Assembly (NCBI GenBank): GCA_045595965.1
Contig: JAZOBN010000013.1
Span: 1 to 53,750 of the forward strand
Direction: 5' to 3'
Source of the DNA: CAAGNP01 sp045595965
GTDB lineage: Bacteria; Bacteroidota; Bacteroidia; Bacteroidales; UBA932
DNA length: 53,750 bases
Within the stretch, counting starts at the first letter, position 1. Each line of letters opens with the position of its first letter. The notes below the pieces were generated by a model that saw nothing but the letters and a program-made list of their open reading frames with translations, was not told the DNA's origin and ran no database searches. Positions 16,046 to 23,811 of this stretch are shown piece by piece. Made by a program: the position numbers and the translations under genes.

Positions 16046-17170
16046 ATGATGATGAAAAAGAAAAATTTATTTATCGCTGTTATGGCATTGGCTCTAACAG
16101 CTGTGGGCTGTTCTAAAATAGATGCCCCTACCGACGACACCAACGACCTGACCATCACTTTCCAGATGGGGGATAAAGGGGGATTCAACGCCCCCACCAA
16201 AGCCCTTAAAACAGGATGGGCAGATGGAGATTATGTGTCAATAGTATTTACGCCAGAAGGTGCGACCCAGTGCCTGGGATATAGTACTGCGGAGGTCAAA
16301 GCTCCACGTGTGATATTATTAGAGTGGGATGAAGATACGAACAGATGGATCGTCCATGTCGATCTATTTACCACTGAAGGGGGCATTTTATCTTCGCTTG
16401 GCACTACCGGCACCTACTATGCTGTTCACCATAGAGGTGTTGTATATTTTCACACTGATATTTCAGCTGGTCTTGGCGATAACTGTTACACCCTCACAGG
16501 ATACAAGGGTGGAGAACTCCTTTATGCCACAGGGACTTATGCATACTCCGACAGCAATCTCGATCTTGGCACCATCAATATGATCCTGGATCCAAGACTG
16601 TTCCAGGTGTCTGTACCTGAGGAGATATATGAGGTGAATGAAGCTAATATCTGGTTAAAAGAGAAGATGGTCGACGATGGCGGTGGAAATATGACATCAA
16701 CTGAAAATTCCAGATATCAAGAATCTATTACCCTTAGTATTTATAAGAACTGGGTATGGTCAAATGAAGTTCCTACCCCGACCACCACACTTAGCGGAAT
16801 AGTCGCACTGCAAGAAGGTGCTGTAACTATGAATTTCAGTAATGAGGATGAGGAAATATTTGTTTACAATACTGGTGACTTATACAAAGAACATTCTACT
16901 CCCGTAATGAATCCGATAGATGAGTTTGAAGAGGACTTCTCCTTCTGCTTCGCGAATACAAGCACCGGTAAAGTGCTTGCACCCATATCTTACACTTTCT
17001 ATATTGAAAGGTCTATCCCGGCAGGTGCTAGTGGAACTATTAGAGAGGGGCTTGAAGAGCTTTACAGGACTGTGCCCCACAGTAATGATCAAAAAATAGA
17101 GAAAGGAAATGCCTACAAACTGGCTAATAGAGATATGAGTGATAACATTAACTATTGGACAGCCAACTGA
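16046..17170 (+). CDS. Lipoprotein, possibly fimbrillin-like
   Basis: A 374-residue exported protein with a lipoprotein signal peptide: basic start MMMKKKN, hydrophobic core, lipobox LTAVGCSK with Cys at about residue 22. The mature part is rich in beta-forming, Thr/Ser/Gly-rich segments such as DLTITFQMGDKGG, TKALKTGWADGDYVSIVF and GTTGTYYAVHH. The opening 'TRA/TKALKTGWADGD.V.VVF' type pattern is like the N-terminal part of Bacteroidales fimbrillin-family and Mfa/FimB-like surface proteins, but the protein could also be an unrelated surface lipoprotein. Preceded by the small peptide gene. Confidence 0.65.
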   Translation: MMMKKKNLFIAVMALALTAVGCSKIDAPTDDTNDLTITFQMGDKGGFNAPTKALKTGWADGDYVSIVFTPEGATQCLGYSTAEVKAPRVILLEWDEDTNRWIVHVDLFTTEGGILSSLGTTGTYYAVHHRGVVYFHTDISAGLGDNCYTLTGYKGGELLYATGTYAYSDSNLDLGTINMILDPRLFQVSVPEEIYEVNEANIWLKEKMVDDGGGNMTSTENSRYQESITLSIYKNWVWSNEVPTPTTTLSGIVALQEGAVTMNFSNEDEEIFVYNTGDLYKEHSTPVMNPIDEFEEDFSFCFANTSTGKVLAPISYTFYIERSIPAGASGTIREGLEELYRTVPHSNDQKIEKGNAYKLANRDMSDNINYWTAN

Positions 17171-17185
17171 TAGTAACATGAAATA

Positions 17186-17543
17186 CGAGCATTCTTTGAT
17201 ACATCCCTTATGGTGGTGACAGCTGTCTTCGTCACTCTCTATCTTGTATCAAACATAATGGCGGTAAAGGTAATTGGCATCGCGGATTTGTTTTACTTCG
17301 ATGCAGGGGCACTTACCTTCCCATTCGCATATATGCTTGGTGATGTACTGACCGAAATATGGGGGTACAGGACATCTCGCAAGATTATATTCCTGACGGC
17401 TATATGTAATATCATTATGGTGGTATTCACATATAACCGTTTTTTTATCATCACCTGACTATCTGGCTGAGACTGAGATGGCATATAATCACATCCTTGG
17501 TAGGCTTCATTCTCGGCGAGCTCTCCAACGCCTGGCTGATGGA
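17186..17543 (+). pseudogene. Decayed queuosine precursor transporter paralogue
   Basis: Homology to the intact transporter starts at AFFDTSLMVVTAVF (17189 on) and runs to MVVFTY near 17433. A frame change follows around the seven-T run at 17440-17446, after which SPDYLAETEMAYN continues in another frame. About a dozen codons are then missing and SLVGFILGELSNAWLME continues in a third frame; the gene stops there, at a palindrome (17544-17559) next to the REP-like repeats. The N-terminal residues and the last third are absent. It is in the opposite orientation to the intact copy and clearly divergent from it in DNA sequence, so it is an old paralogue rather than a fresh duplication. Confidence 0.85.
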
Positions 17544-17559
17544 ACACCGACCTCGGTGT
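17544..17559. repeat. Short palindrome at pseudogene/REP junction
   Basis: acaccga/tcggtgt, a 7-bp perfect stem with a 2-base loop, exactly where homology to the transporter ends and 14 bp before the first REP-like unit. Confidence 0.6.
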
Positions 17560-17572
17560 CGGCTAACCCCTT

Positions 17573-17653
17573 CGGGATCAAAATCGCCGCTTTTCCAGCC
17601 CTAACAGACCGACCAGAGCCCTCCGGGATCAAAATCGCCGCTTTTCCAGCCCG
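17573..17653. repeat. REP-like repeat pair downstream of the RAYT gene
   Basis: Two copies of a unit beginning cgggatca and containing aaaatcgccgcttttcc then agccc, at 17573 and 17624 (51-bp period). The spacer carries cagaccgaccagagccctc. The second copy ends 9 bp from the 3' end of the Y1-type transposase gene. The same unit recurs as a pair upstream of that gene. Confidence 0.85.
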
Positions 17654-17661
17654 TTATAGTA

Positions 17662-18600
17662 TTACTTTACCTTTGGAAACATTGACTCCAAAATGTTTAT
17701 ATTCAACTTCAAAATTCTGGCGATCTGCTTATTACTTGAAAAGTAATCAAAATGCATAGTGCGCGCCAACTCCATTTTTTGATTGGCACCCAACATCATC
17801 GGATTTCTCTCTCCGTATTTCTTATAAGCAACACTTGAAATCGATAGATAAACTTCATCATCGGTAAGAAAAACTTTATCTCCTAAATCTTTAGCTACCT
17901 CGGAATATGCCTCTACCGGTTTGCTTACGAAAGAAAAGTAATGATGTGCCGTTCTGAAAAGCCGCTCTCCCGTATTTATATCACAATAACATAACGGAGA
18001 AATGTAACCATTTGTTATATAGCAATCATCGGGATAATTGCATTTGTGGCTCCGGCATATTTCCCTTTTGCGTTTCTGATTCAACTGAGAAAAATAGGTT
18101 CTCTCTTGTAATCTTGTCATAGGGTTATAATAGTACATATTTGCACCCCAAGGATAGGAAAATGGGGTAACATTTCTGCTTACAACAAATGCATTTCGAT
18201 TAACATATGGTATAACTACACGAACAGTCTTCAAATCAGGAACAAGCTTCAGTCCTGGCTCTAAAGAGAGCACTTTGGTATATCTTCCAGAATTGGCAAT
18301 GTATCTGGATATTCGCCGTTTCAGTATTTCAAAAAAATCTAAAACAGGCTCTCTTTCACCTGAAATTATGAAGTGAAAATGGTTACTCATCACTTCAAAA
18401 GTGAGAATCCTGACATTTGGGGTATCAAAAGCACTGATAGCCACCATATTCATTGCGGCTACATAATCGTTATCATCTCGGAACAACACTTCGGTAGAGT
18501 CACCTGGAGTATATAGATGCCAAATCTTGCCTTGATTAATAAATATCTTTTCACACTCGCTCTCCAGATCTTTATAACTTTTTATAATCACCTCATCCAT
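17662..18600 (-). CDS. Y1/IS200-like transposase, REP-associated (RAYT) type
   Basis: A protein of 312 residues from the ATG at 18600 (an in-frame GTG lies two codons upstream). The N-terminal half shows the Y1 (HUH) nuclease pattern: LYTPGDSTEVLF, then MSNHFHFIISG with the metal-binding H-hydrophobic-H pair (His74, His76), and PYVNRNAF, matching the Y-x-x-x-N catalytic tyrosine helix (Tyr132). The C-terminal half is longer than in IS200 transposases and ends with SSNKQIARILKLNINIL, an HTH-like segment. Repeat pairs lie on both sides, the usual arrangement for RAYT genes, which process single-stranded REP hairpins. It has its own promoter. Alternatively a solitary domesticated Y1 protein. Confidence 0.78.
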   Translation of the reverse strand: MDEVIIKSYKDLESECEKIFINQGKIWHLYTPGDSTEVLFRDDNDYVAAMNMVAISAFDTPNVRILTFEVMSNHFHFIISGEREPVLDFFEILKRRISRYIANSGRYTKVLSLEPGLKLVPDLKTVRVVIPYVNRNAFVVSRNVTPFSYPWGANMYYYNPMTRLQERTYFSQLNQKRKREICRSHKCNYPDDCYITNGYISPLCYCDINTGERLFRTAHHYFSFVSKPVEAYSEVAKDLGDKVFLTDDEVYLSISSVAYKKYGERNPMMLGANQKMELARTMHFDYFSSNKQIARILKLNINILESMFPKVK

Positions 18601-18632
18601 CTGCACTCAATATTTATATAGCACTAACACAC

Positions 18633-18664
18633 CAAAGTTAATTCCATAAAGAATGATTATCAAA
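18633..18664 (-). promoter_or_regulatory. Promoter of the RAYT gene
   Basis: Minus-strand TTTG (18664-18661), 20-base spacer, TAACTTTG (18640-18633): a full Bacteroidota -33/-7 promoter, 32 bases before the ATG. Confidence 0.65.
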
Positions 18665-18685
18665 TTTTTCTATTATTATTTCTCT

Positions 18686-18780
18686 CAGGGATTAAAATCG
18701 CCGCTTTTCCAGCCCGGACAGACCCGCCAGAGCCCTCCGGGATCAAAATCGCCGCTTTTCCAGCCCTAACAAGCAGACCA
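18686..18780. repeat. REP-like repeat pair upstream of the RAYT gene
   Basis: Two further copies of the aaaatcgccgcttttcc unit with the same 51-bp period (starting near 18687 and 18738). The first has one change (gggatt for gggatc). CCCGGA (18713-18718) and TCCGGG (18736-18741) could pair, giving the intervening segment hairpin potential. All four copies have the same orientation. The remaining stretch to 18901 shows no gene or further repeat. Confidence 0.85.
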
Positions 18781-18901
18781 GATTAGCCAGGATTTATGCA
18801 GTGCTGCCTGGCATGGAAATGTAAGCAAGAGGGCACGACAATGCCGACAAGAGGACAATCCATTGTCTTAAGAGGTGAATTTCCAGAGGGAGGAGTGTCG
18901 G

Positions 18902-19633
18902 CTAGGACCTGTCAAGGAGCGAGGTGAGGGCCACTTGTGCGCAGACGCAGCCGAAGACTGCCGGAAGGTAAGAGATGGTGCCCACCTGAGATTTTTTATT
19001 GCGCTCTACTTCAGGGTCTTGTGCCACGATGGCATCGCGATCGGGAAGTTCTTCTGAAAATACCACCTTGAACCCTTTTGAGATACCCACCTTGCGGAGT
19101 TTCTTCCGGAGGATATATGCCAGAGGGCAATTGTAAGACTTGGAGAGGTCAGCTACCCTCACTTTGGTAGCATCATATTTGGCACCTGAACCCATTGAAC
19201 TTACCAGAGGGATCCCAGCCGCTACACAATGGGAGATAAGGGCAATCTTTGGGGCGAGAGTATCGATGGCATCCACCAGAAAATCGATGCCCGAAGGGGG
19301 AATCAATTGCCCGACATTCTCTTCGGTGAGGTACTCCTCCACCACGGTCAATTCGAGTTGGGGATTAATATCAAGCAGGCGACTGGCCATCTGCTGTGCT
19401 TTGGATTTGCCTATAGTGGAGGTGAGGGCGAGGAGCTGCCTGTTGCGGTTAGTGTCGCTCACTACATCGGAATCGAGGATGAGCATCTTCCCCACCCCTG
19501 CACGGGCAATCATCTCGGCGGCGTAGGCCCCTACCCCTCCGAGACCGACTACAGCCACAGAGGCATTGCGAAGAGTGGCAATACCATCCTCGCCCACAAG
19601 CATCTGTGTTCTCTCAAGCCAATTAGGTTCCAT
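18902..19633 (-). CDS. tcdA: tRNA threonylcarbamoyladenosine dehydratase (TcdA/CsdL)
   Basis: A 243-residue E1-like (ThiF/MoeB) enzyme. ATP-binding GLGGVGAYAAEMIARAGVG at about 32-50, DSDVVSDTNRNRQ with the adenylation Arg, DAIDTLAPK, and SYNCPLAYILRKKLRK followed by VVFSEE, which distinguishes TcdA from ThiF/MoeB. It cyclises t6A37 to ct6A in tRNAs reading ANN codons. Start at the ATG at 19633; a GTG lies two codons upstream. It follows mazG by about 12 bp and is probably in the same operon. Confidence 0.92.
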   Translation of the reverse strand: MEPNWLERTQMLVGEDGIATLRNASVAVVGLGGVGAYAAEMIARAGVGKMLILDSDVVSDTNRNRQLLALTSTIGKSKAQQMASRLLDINPQLELTVVEEYLTEENVGQLIPPSGIDFLVDAIDTLAPKIALISHCVAAGIPLVSSMGSGAKYDATKVRVADLSKSYNCPLAYILRKKLRKVGISKGFKVVFSEELPDRDAIVAQDPEVERNKKSQVGTISYLPAVFGCVCAQVALTSLLDRS

Positions 19634-19645
19634 CTCCACTCCAAA

Positions 19646-20467
19646 TTATAGTTTTCCCTCTTTTTCCAGTTCTTTCGCCTCATCCCATATTTCATCCATC
19701 TGTGCAAGGGTCATATCCTTAAGTGAACGTCCCTGACGGATAGTATGTTCCTCCAGATATGTGAAACGGCGACGGAATTTATCGCAAGTCCTTTCAAGTG
19801 CAGTGTCAGGATTCAGATCATACAGACGCCCCGCATTGACAATCGAGAAGAGGAGATCTCCAAATTCACCCTCCGCTTTATGGTGTGCATCACTGTCTGA
19901 CGGATCTGTAAGGGTTTTGTCAAGCTCCTCATGAAATTCAGCAAGCTCCTCTTTGACCTTGTTCCAAACCTGCTCCCGTTCTTCCCAGTCGAAACCCACT
20001 GCACGTGCCTTATCCTGCATACGGTAAGCTTTCAAAAGGGGTGGAAGTGATTCAGGAACTCCCGAAAGGATCCTTTTGTTACCATCTTTCTCCTTCATCT
20101 TGAGTTGCTCCCAGTTCTGCACCACCTGTTCGGCACCTGAAACGGCAGTCTCACCAAATACGTGAGGATGACGGAAAATGAGTTTCTCACACAGGAGATC
20201 CATCACCTCTGCGATGTCGAAAGTACCCTTTTCAGACCCTATCTTCGCATAAAAGACCACATGCAGCATCAAGTCACCCAACTCTTTGGCAACATTGTGC
20301 TGGTCATCATGAAGGATTGCATCACTAAGTTCGTATGTCTCTTCTATGGTCTGGGGACGGAGCGACTCCATAGTCTGCTTTCTGTCCCAAGGGCATTTCT
20401 CCCTCAATTCATCCATTACATCGAGCAATCTCACAAATGCTTTTATCTCTTTTTCCCTGTTTTTCAT
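19646..20467 (-). CDS. mazG: Nucleoside triphosphate pyrophosphohydrolase MazG
   Basis: A 273-residue tandem MazG protein. First repeat: CPWDRKQTMESLRPQTIEETYEL, then DLMLHVVFYAKIG. Linker: GNKRILSGVPESLPPLLKAYRMQDKA. Second repeat: KVKEELAEFHEELD and EFGDLLFSIVNAGRL, with the EExxE plus ExxD metal-binding pattern. It hydrolyses NTPs/dNTPs to NMPs and PPi, cleaning the nucleotide pool and modulating ppGpp levels in E. coli. First gene of a two-gene operon with tcdA, with a -7 box 23 bp upstream. Confidence 0.95.
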   Translation of the reverse strand: MKNREKEIKAFVRLLDVMDELREKCPWDRKQTMESLRPQTIEETYELSDAILHDDQHNVAKELGDLMLHVVFYAKIGSEKGTFDIAEVMDLLCEKLIFRHPHVFGETAVSGAEQVVQNWEQLKMKEKDGNKRILSGVPESLPPLLKAYRMQDKARAVGFDWEEREQVWNKVKEELAEFHEELDKTLTDPSDSDAHHKAEGEFGDLLFSIVNAGRLYDLNPDTALERTCDKFRRRFTYLEEHTIRQGRSLKDMTLAQMDEIWDEAKELEKEGKL

Positions 20468-20489
20468 CTTTACTGATTTTTATTGGGGA

Positions 20490-20527
20490 CAAATATAACA
20501 ATTTATAAGATTGTTTTCTTAACTTTG
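20490..20527. promoter_or_regulatory. Divergent promoters of mazG and the CoA-transferase
   Basis: Minus-strand TATATTTG (20497-20490) faces mazG. Plus-strand TAACTTTG (20520-20527) faces the CoA-transferase, 41 bases before its ATG. Neither has an obvious -33 TTTG. Confidence 0.5.
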
Positions 20528-20567
20528 CCGTTTAGTGAATATTCATTAATTAATTTACAATTATATC

Positions 20568-21872
20568 ATGTATAAAGAGATTAAATTTGTCAGCGCAGAC
20601 GAAGCTGTGAAAGTGGTTAAATCTGGTGACCACATCCACTTCAGCAGTGTAGCAAGTGCTCCTAAAGTGCTTATCGATGCACTTTGCCGCAGAGGCGATG
20701 CAGGCGAACTAAGAGACGTTCGCATCCACCACCTTCACACTGAAGGTGCCGCCCCTTACACTGATGCAAAATATGAAGGTATTTTCTTCCATCAGGCATT
20801 TTTCGTAGGTGGCAATGTCCGCAAGAGTGTCCAGGCCGGTTATGCCGACTATATTCCAATTTTCTTGAGCGAAACCCAGAAACTTTACAGATCTGGAGCT
20901 GTTCCTTGTAATGTGGCTATGGTTCAGGTATCTCCCCCTGACAAACACGGTTATGTATCTCTTGGTACCTCTGTAGATGCTACCCTTGCAGCTATTGAGA
21001 CAGCAGAATATGTGATCGCAGTGGTCAACAAACACGTTCCCCGTGCTTTTGGTGACGCCATGATCCCAATGTCAATGATTGATATCTTTGTAGAATGTGA
21101 TTCAGAACTTGAACCTGCTCACTTCTCTGAGCCTTCTGCTATCGAGACAGCTATCGGTAACAACTGTGCTGCCCTGATCGAAGATGGTGCTACCCTTCAG
21201 ATGGGTATCGGCGCTATTCCTAATGCAGTTCTTGCCCAGCTTGGCAACCACAAGAACCTTGGTATCCACACCGAGATGTTTGCTGACGGCGTTCTTCCTC
21301 TTGTTGAGAAAGGTGTTATCAATGGTGCTGAAAAAGCTATCGACAAAGGTAAACTGGTATCTACATTCCTGATGGGTTCACAGAAAGTTTACGACTTCAT
21401 CGACGATAACCCTATGGTGTCAATGATGGATGTAGGATACACCAATGATCCATTCATCATCGCTAAAAACCCTAAAGTAACAGCTATCAACTCTGCTCTT
21501 CAGGTAGATATCACCGGCCAGGTATGTGCTGACTCACTTGGTACAAAATTCTATTCAGGTGTAGGTGGTCAGATCGACTTCATCTACGGTGCATCTATGT
21601 CGAAAGGTGGTAAAGCTATCATCGCTATGCCTTCAGTAACCAACAAGGGTGTGAGCAAAATCTCACCTATCCTTACCCCTGGTGCAGGTGTAGTTACCAC
21701 ACGTAACCATATCCACTGGTTCGTAACTGAGCACGGTGCTGTTAATCTATACGGCAAATCACTTCAGGAGAGGGCAAAACTTATCATCAGCGTAGCTCAC
21801 CCTGACCATAGAGAAGAACTTGACAGAGCCGCTTTCGAAAGATTCGGCCCTCACTTCCACTTTGTAGGTTAA
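20568..21872 (+). CDS. Acetyl-CoA hydrolase/transferase family CoA-transferase
   Basis: A 434-residue class I CoA-transferase of the acetyl-CoA hydrolase / 4-hydroxybutyrate CoA-transferase type. Seen: N-terminal SGDHIHFSSVASAPKVLIDAL, QVSPPDKHGYVSLGTSVD, GATLQMGIGAIPNAVL, the active-site Glu in LGIHTEMFADG (Glu236), and C-terminal GAGVVTTRNHIHWFVTEHG with YGKSLQERAKLLI-like tail. It moves CoA between acetyl-CoA and an organic acid (acetate, butyrate or hydroxybutyrate), consistent with a fermentative anaerobe. Exact acid is not predictable. Codon use appears smoother (more favoured codons) than its neighbours, suggesting high expression. Monocistronic: own promoter and strong terminator. Confidence 0.9.
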   Translation: MYKEIKFVSADEAVKVVKSGDHIHFSSVASAPKVLIDALCRRGDAGELRDVRIHHLHTEGAAPYTDAKYEGIFFHQAFFVGGNVRKSVQAGYADYIPIFLSETQKLYRSGAVPCNVAMVQVSPPDKHGYVSLGTSVDATLAAIETAEYVIAVVNKHVPRAFGDAMIPMSMIDIFVECDSELEPAHFSEPSAIETAIGNNCAALIEDGATLQMGIGAIPNAVLAQLGNHKNLGIHTEMFADGVLPLVEKGVINGAEKAIDKGKLVSTFLMGSQKVYDFIDDNPMVSMMDVGYTNDPFIIAKNPKVTAINSALQVDITGQVCADSLGTKFYSGVGGQIDFIYGASMSKGGKAIIAMPSVTNKGVSKISPILTPGAGVVTTRNHIHWFVTEHGAVNLYGKSLQERAKLIISVAHPDHREELDRAAFERFGPHFHFVG

Positions 21873-21894
21873 TATCACACTCTGAACATATCCG

Positions 21895-21928
21895 AACAGG
21901 CAATCTTTCAAAAGGTTGCCTGTTTTTT
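21895..21928 (+). terminator. Intrinsic terminator after the CoA-transferase
   Basis: Perfect 9-bp stem aacaggcaa (21895-21903) / ttgcctgtt (21916-21924) followed by a run of Ts. Strong and clear. Confidence 0.9.
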
Positions 21929-21933
21929 CATTA

Positions 21934-21963
21934 TTGTAAAAACAATAAGAATAGTTATATTTG
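21934..21963 (+). promoter_or_regulatory. Promoter of prfA and probably of the downstream cluster
   Basis: TTG (21934-21936), 19-base spacer, TATATTTG (21956-21963): complete -33/-7 match, 19 bases before the prfA ATG. It is the only recognisable promoter before a same-strand run of 22 genes. Confidence 0.65.
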
Positions 21964-21982
21964 TGGTTTGATTTGAAACATT

Positions 21983-23065
21983 ATGAGCGATTATTCTTTA
22001 GTAGAGAAAATAAAGAGCCTTCAAGGCAAGTTTGAAAGTCTTTCAACACAAATTTCTGACCCTGATCTTATGCAGGACATGAAGAAATATGTGCAGTTGA
22101 ACAAAGAGTACAAAGAGTTGGCACCTATCATAGAGACAGGTAAGGTATTCTGCAAGATGGTTCAGGATCTTGATGATGCAAAAGAGATTCTTCAGAACGA
22201 AAAGGATGAAGATCTTCGTGAAATGGCAAAAGAGGAAGTAAGTTCTCTCGAATCTGCACTTCCCGAAATGGAAGAGAAGATCAAATTTCTCCTTATTCCC
22301 AAGGATCCTCAGGACTCTAAAAACGCAATCATCGAGATACGTGGTGGTTCAGGTGGTGACGAAGCAGCAATTTTTGCAGGTGACCTTTTCAGAATGTATG
22401 CTAAATATGCAGAGAAGAAGGGGTGGAAACTTGAGATCACAAACCAGTCTGAAGGGACTTCGGGCGGATTCAAGGAGCTTATCTGCAAAGTTTCAGGAGA
22501 TGGTGTTTATGGCGTTTTGAAATATGAAAGTGGTGTACACCGCGTACAACGTGTCCCTCAGACTGAAACACAGGGTCGTGTCCACACATCTGCTGCATCT
22601 GTAGCTGTTCTCCCTGAGGCTGACGAATTCGACATCGAATTGAATATGAATGATATCCGTAAAGATACTTTCTGTTCATCTGGTCCAGGAGGACAATCTG
22701 TCAACACCACATACTCTGCTATCCGTCTTACCCACATCCCATCAGGAATCGTGGTTCAGTGCCAGGATGAAAAATCGCAGCTCAAGAACTTTGACAAAGC
22801 ACTTGCAGAGCTACGTACCCGCCTTTACAATATGGAGTACGAGAAATATCTGAACGAAATTTCTGCAAAAAGGAAAACTATGGTCTCTACAGGTGACCGT
22901 TCTGCAAAGATCCGCACATACAACTACCCTCAATCACGTGTGACCGATCACCGTATCAACTACACAATGTATAACCTCCCTGTCTTTATGGATGGTGCTA
23001 TCCAGGAGGTGATTGACCAGTTGACAATTGCAGAAAATGCAGAGAGATTGAAGAGCGAAGAATAA
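21983..23065 (+). CDS. prfA: Peptide chain release factor 1
   Basis: A 360-residue class I release factor for UAA/UAG stops. Seen: GGSGGDEAAIFAGDLFRMY, HRVQRVPQTETQGRVHTSAASVAVLPE, the peptidyl-hydrolysis GGQ in SSGPGGQSVNTTYSA, QCQDEKSQLKN, and the C-terminal NYPQSRVTDHRINYT, which is specific to RF1 rather than RF2. Full length. Only 16 bp separate it from the first pathway gene, with no terminator between them, so the biosynthetic cluster may be read from its promoter. Confidence 0.97.
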   Translation: MSDYSLVEKIKSLQGKFESLSTQISDPDLMQDMKKYVQLNKEYKELAPIIETGKVFCKMVQDLDDAKEILQNEKDEDLREMAKEEVSSLESALPEMEEKIKFLLIPKDPQDSKNAIIEIRGGSGGDEAAIFAGDLFRMYAKYAEKKGWKLEITNQSEGTSGGFKELICKVSGDGVYGVLKYESGVHRVQRVPQTETQGRVHTSAASVAVLPEADEFDIELNMNDIRKDTFCSSGPGGQSVNTTYSAIRLTHIPSGIVVQCQDEKSQLKNFDKALAELRTRLYNMEYEKYLNEISAKRKTMVSTGDRSAKIRTYNYPQSRVTDHRINYTMYNLPVFMDGAIQEVIDQLTIAENAERLKSEE

Positions 23066-23081
23066 AAAACCATTTTACAAA

Positions 23082-23810
23082 ATGAAATACTCGTTAGTTA
23101 CAGGAGGTTCCAGAGGTTTAGGACGTGCCGTATGCATCAAACTTGCAAAGATGGGTATCCCTGTATTGATCAATTATCAATCAAATCAGCAGGCAGCTGA
23201 GGAGGTTCGTGATCTGATTATTGCTCAGGGTGGTGAGGCGAGCCTTATCAAATTCAATGTTGCAAATGAACAGGAGGTTACTGCTGCACTTGAAGGGTGG
23301 GAAAAGAGTCATCCCGACGACTATATCGCTTATCTTGTCAACAATGCCGGTATCAGACGTGACAATGTTATGTTCATGATGCCCAACAGCGACTGGAACT
23401 CTGTAATAGATGTAACTCTGAATGGTTTCTTCTATGTTACCAGATACCTCCTTCCAAAGATGATGATGCGCAAGCATGGTGGAAGGATTGTCAACATGGC
23501 ATCCCTCTCCGGTTTGAAGGGGATGGCAGGGCAGACAAACTACAGTGCTGCAAAGGCTGCCCTTATCGGGGCAACCAAAGCTCTTGCACAGGAGATTGCA
23601 TCACGCAATGTTACAGTAAATGCTGTAGCACCAGGTTTCATCGAGACAGATATGACCAAAGATCTACCACAGGATGAGTTGAAAAACCTCGTTCCTATGA
23701 AGCGCTTCGGCAAACCTGAAGAGGTGGCTTCACTTGTCGGGTTTCTCTGCTCTGATGAGGCAAGTTATATTACAGGAGAAGTAATCAGCATCAACGGAGG
23801 ATTGTATTGA
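23082..23810 (+). CDS. 3-ketoacyl-ACP reductase (FabG-like, cluster KR)
   Basis: A 242-residue classical SDR closest in pattern to FabG: VTGGSRGLGRAV at 6-17, VNNAGIRRD, NMASLSGLKG with catalytic Ser, YSAAKAALIGATKAL with YxxxK, APGFIETDMT, and SYITGEVISINGGLY. FabG reduces 3-oxoacyl-ACP with NADPH. In this operon it is the only ketoreductase, hence the likely reducing step of each polyene extension; counterpart of ApeQ in the E. coli aryl polyene cluster. One base separates it from the first ketosynthase. Confidence 0.92.
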   Translation: MKYSLVTGGSRGLGRAVCIKLAKMGIPVLINYQSNQQAAEEVRDLIIAQGGEASLIKFNVANEQEVTAALEGWEKSHPDDYIAYLVNNAGIRRDNVMFMMPNSDWNSVIDVTLNGFFYVTRYLLPKMMMRKHGGRIVNMASLSGLKGMAGQTNYSAAKAALIGATKALAQEIASRNVTVNAVAPGFIETDMTKDLPQDELKNLVPMKRFGKPEEVASLVGFLCSDEASYITGEVISINGGLY

Positions 23811-23811
23811 T

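Noticed and set aside
17478..17759. 93-residue open frame after the decayed transporter
   Set aside because: It runs through a frameshifted pseudogene and the REP-like repeats.
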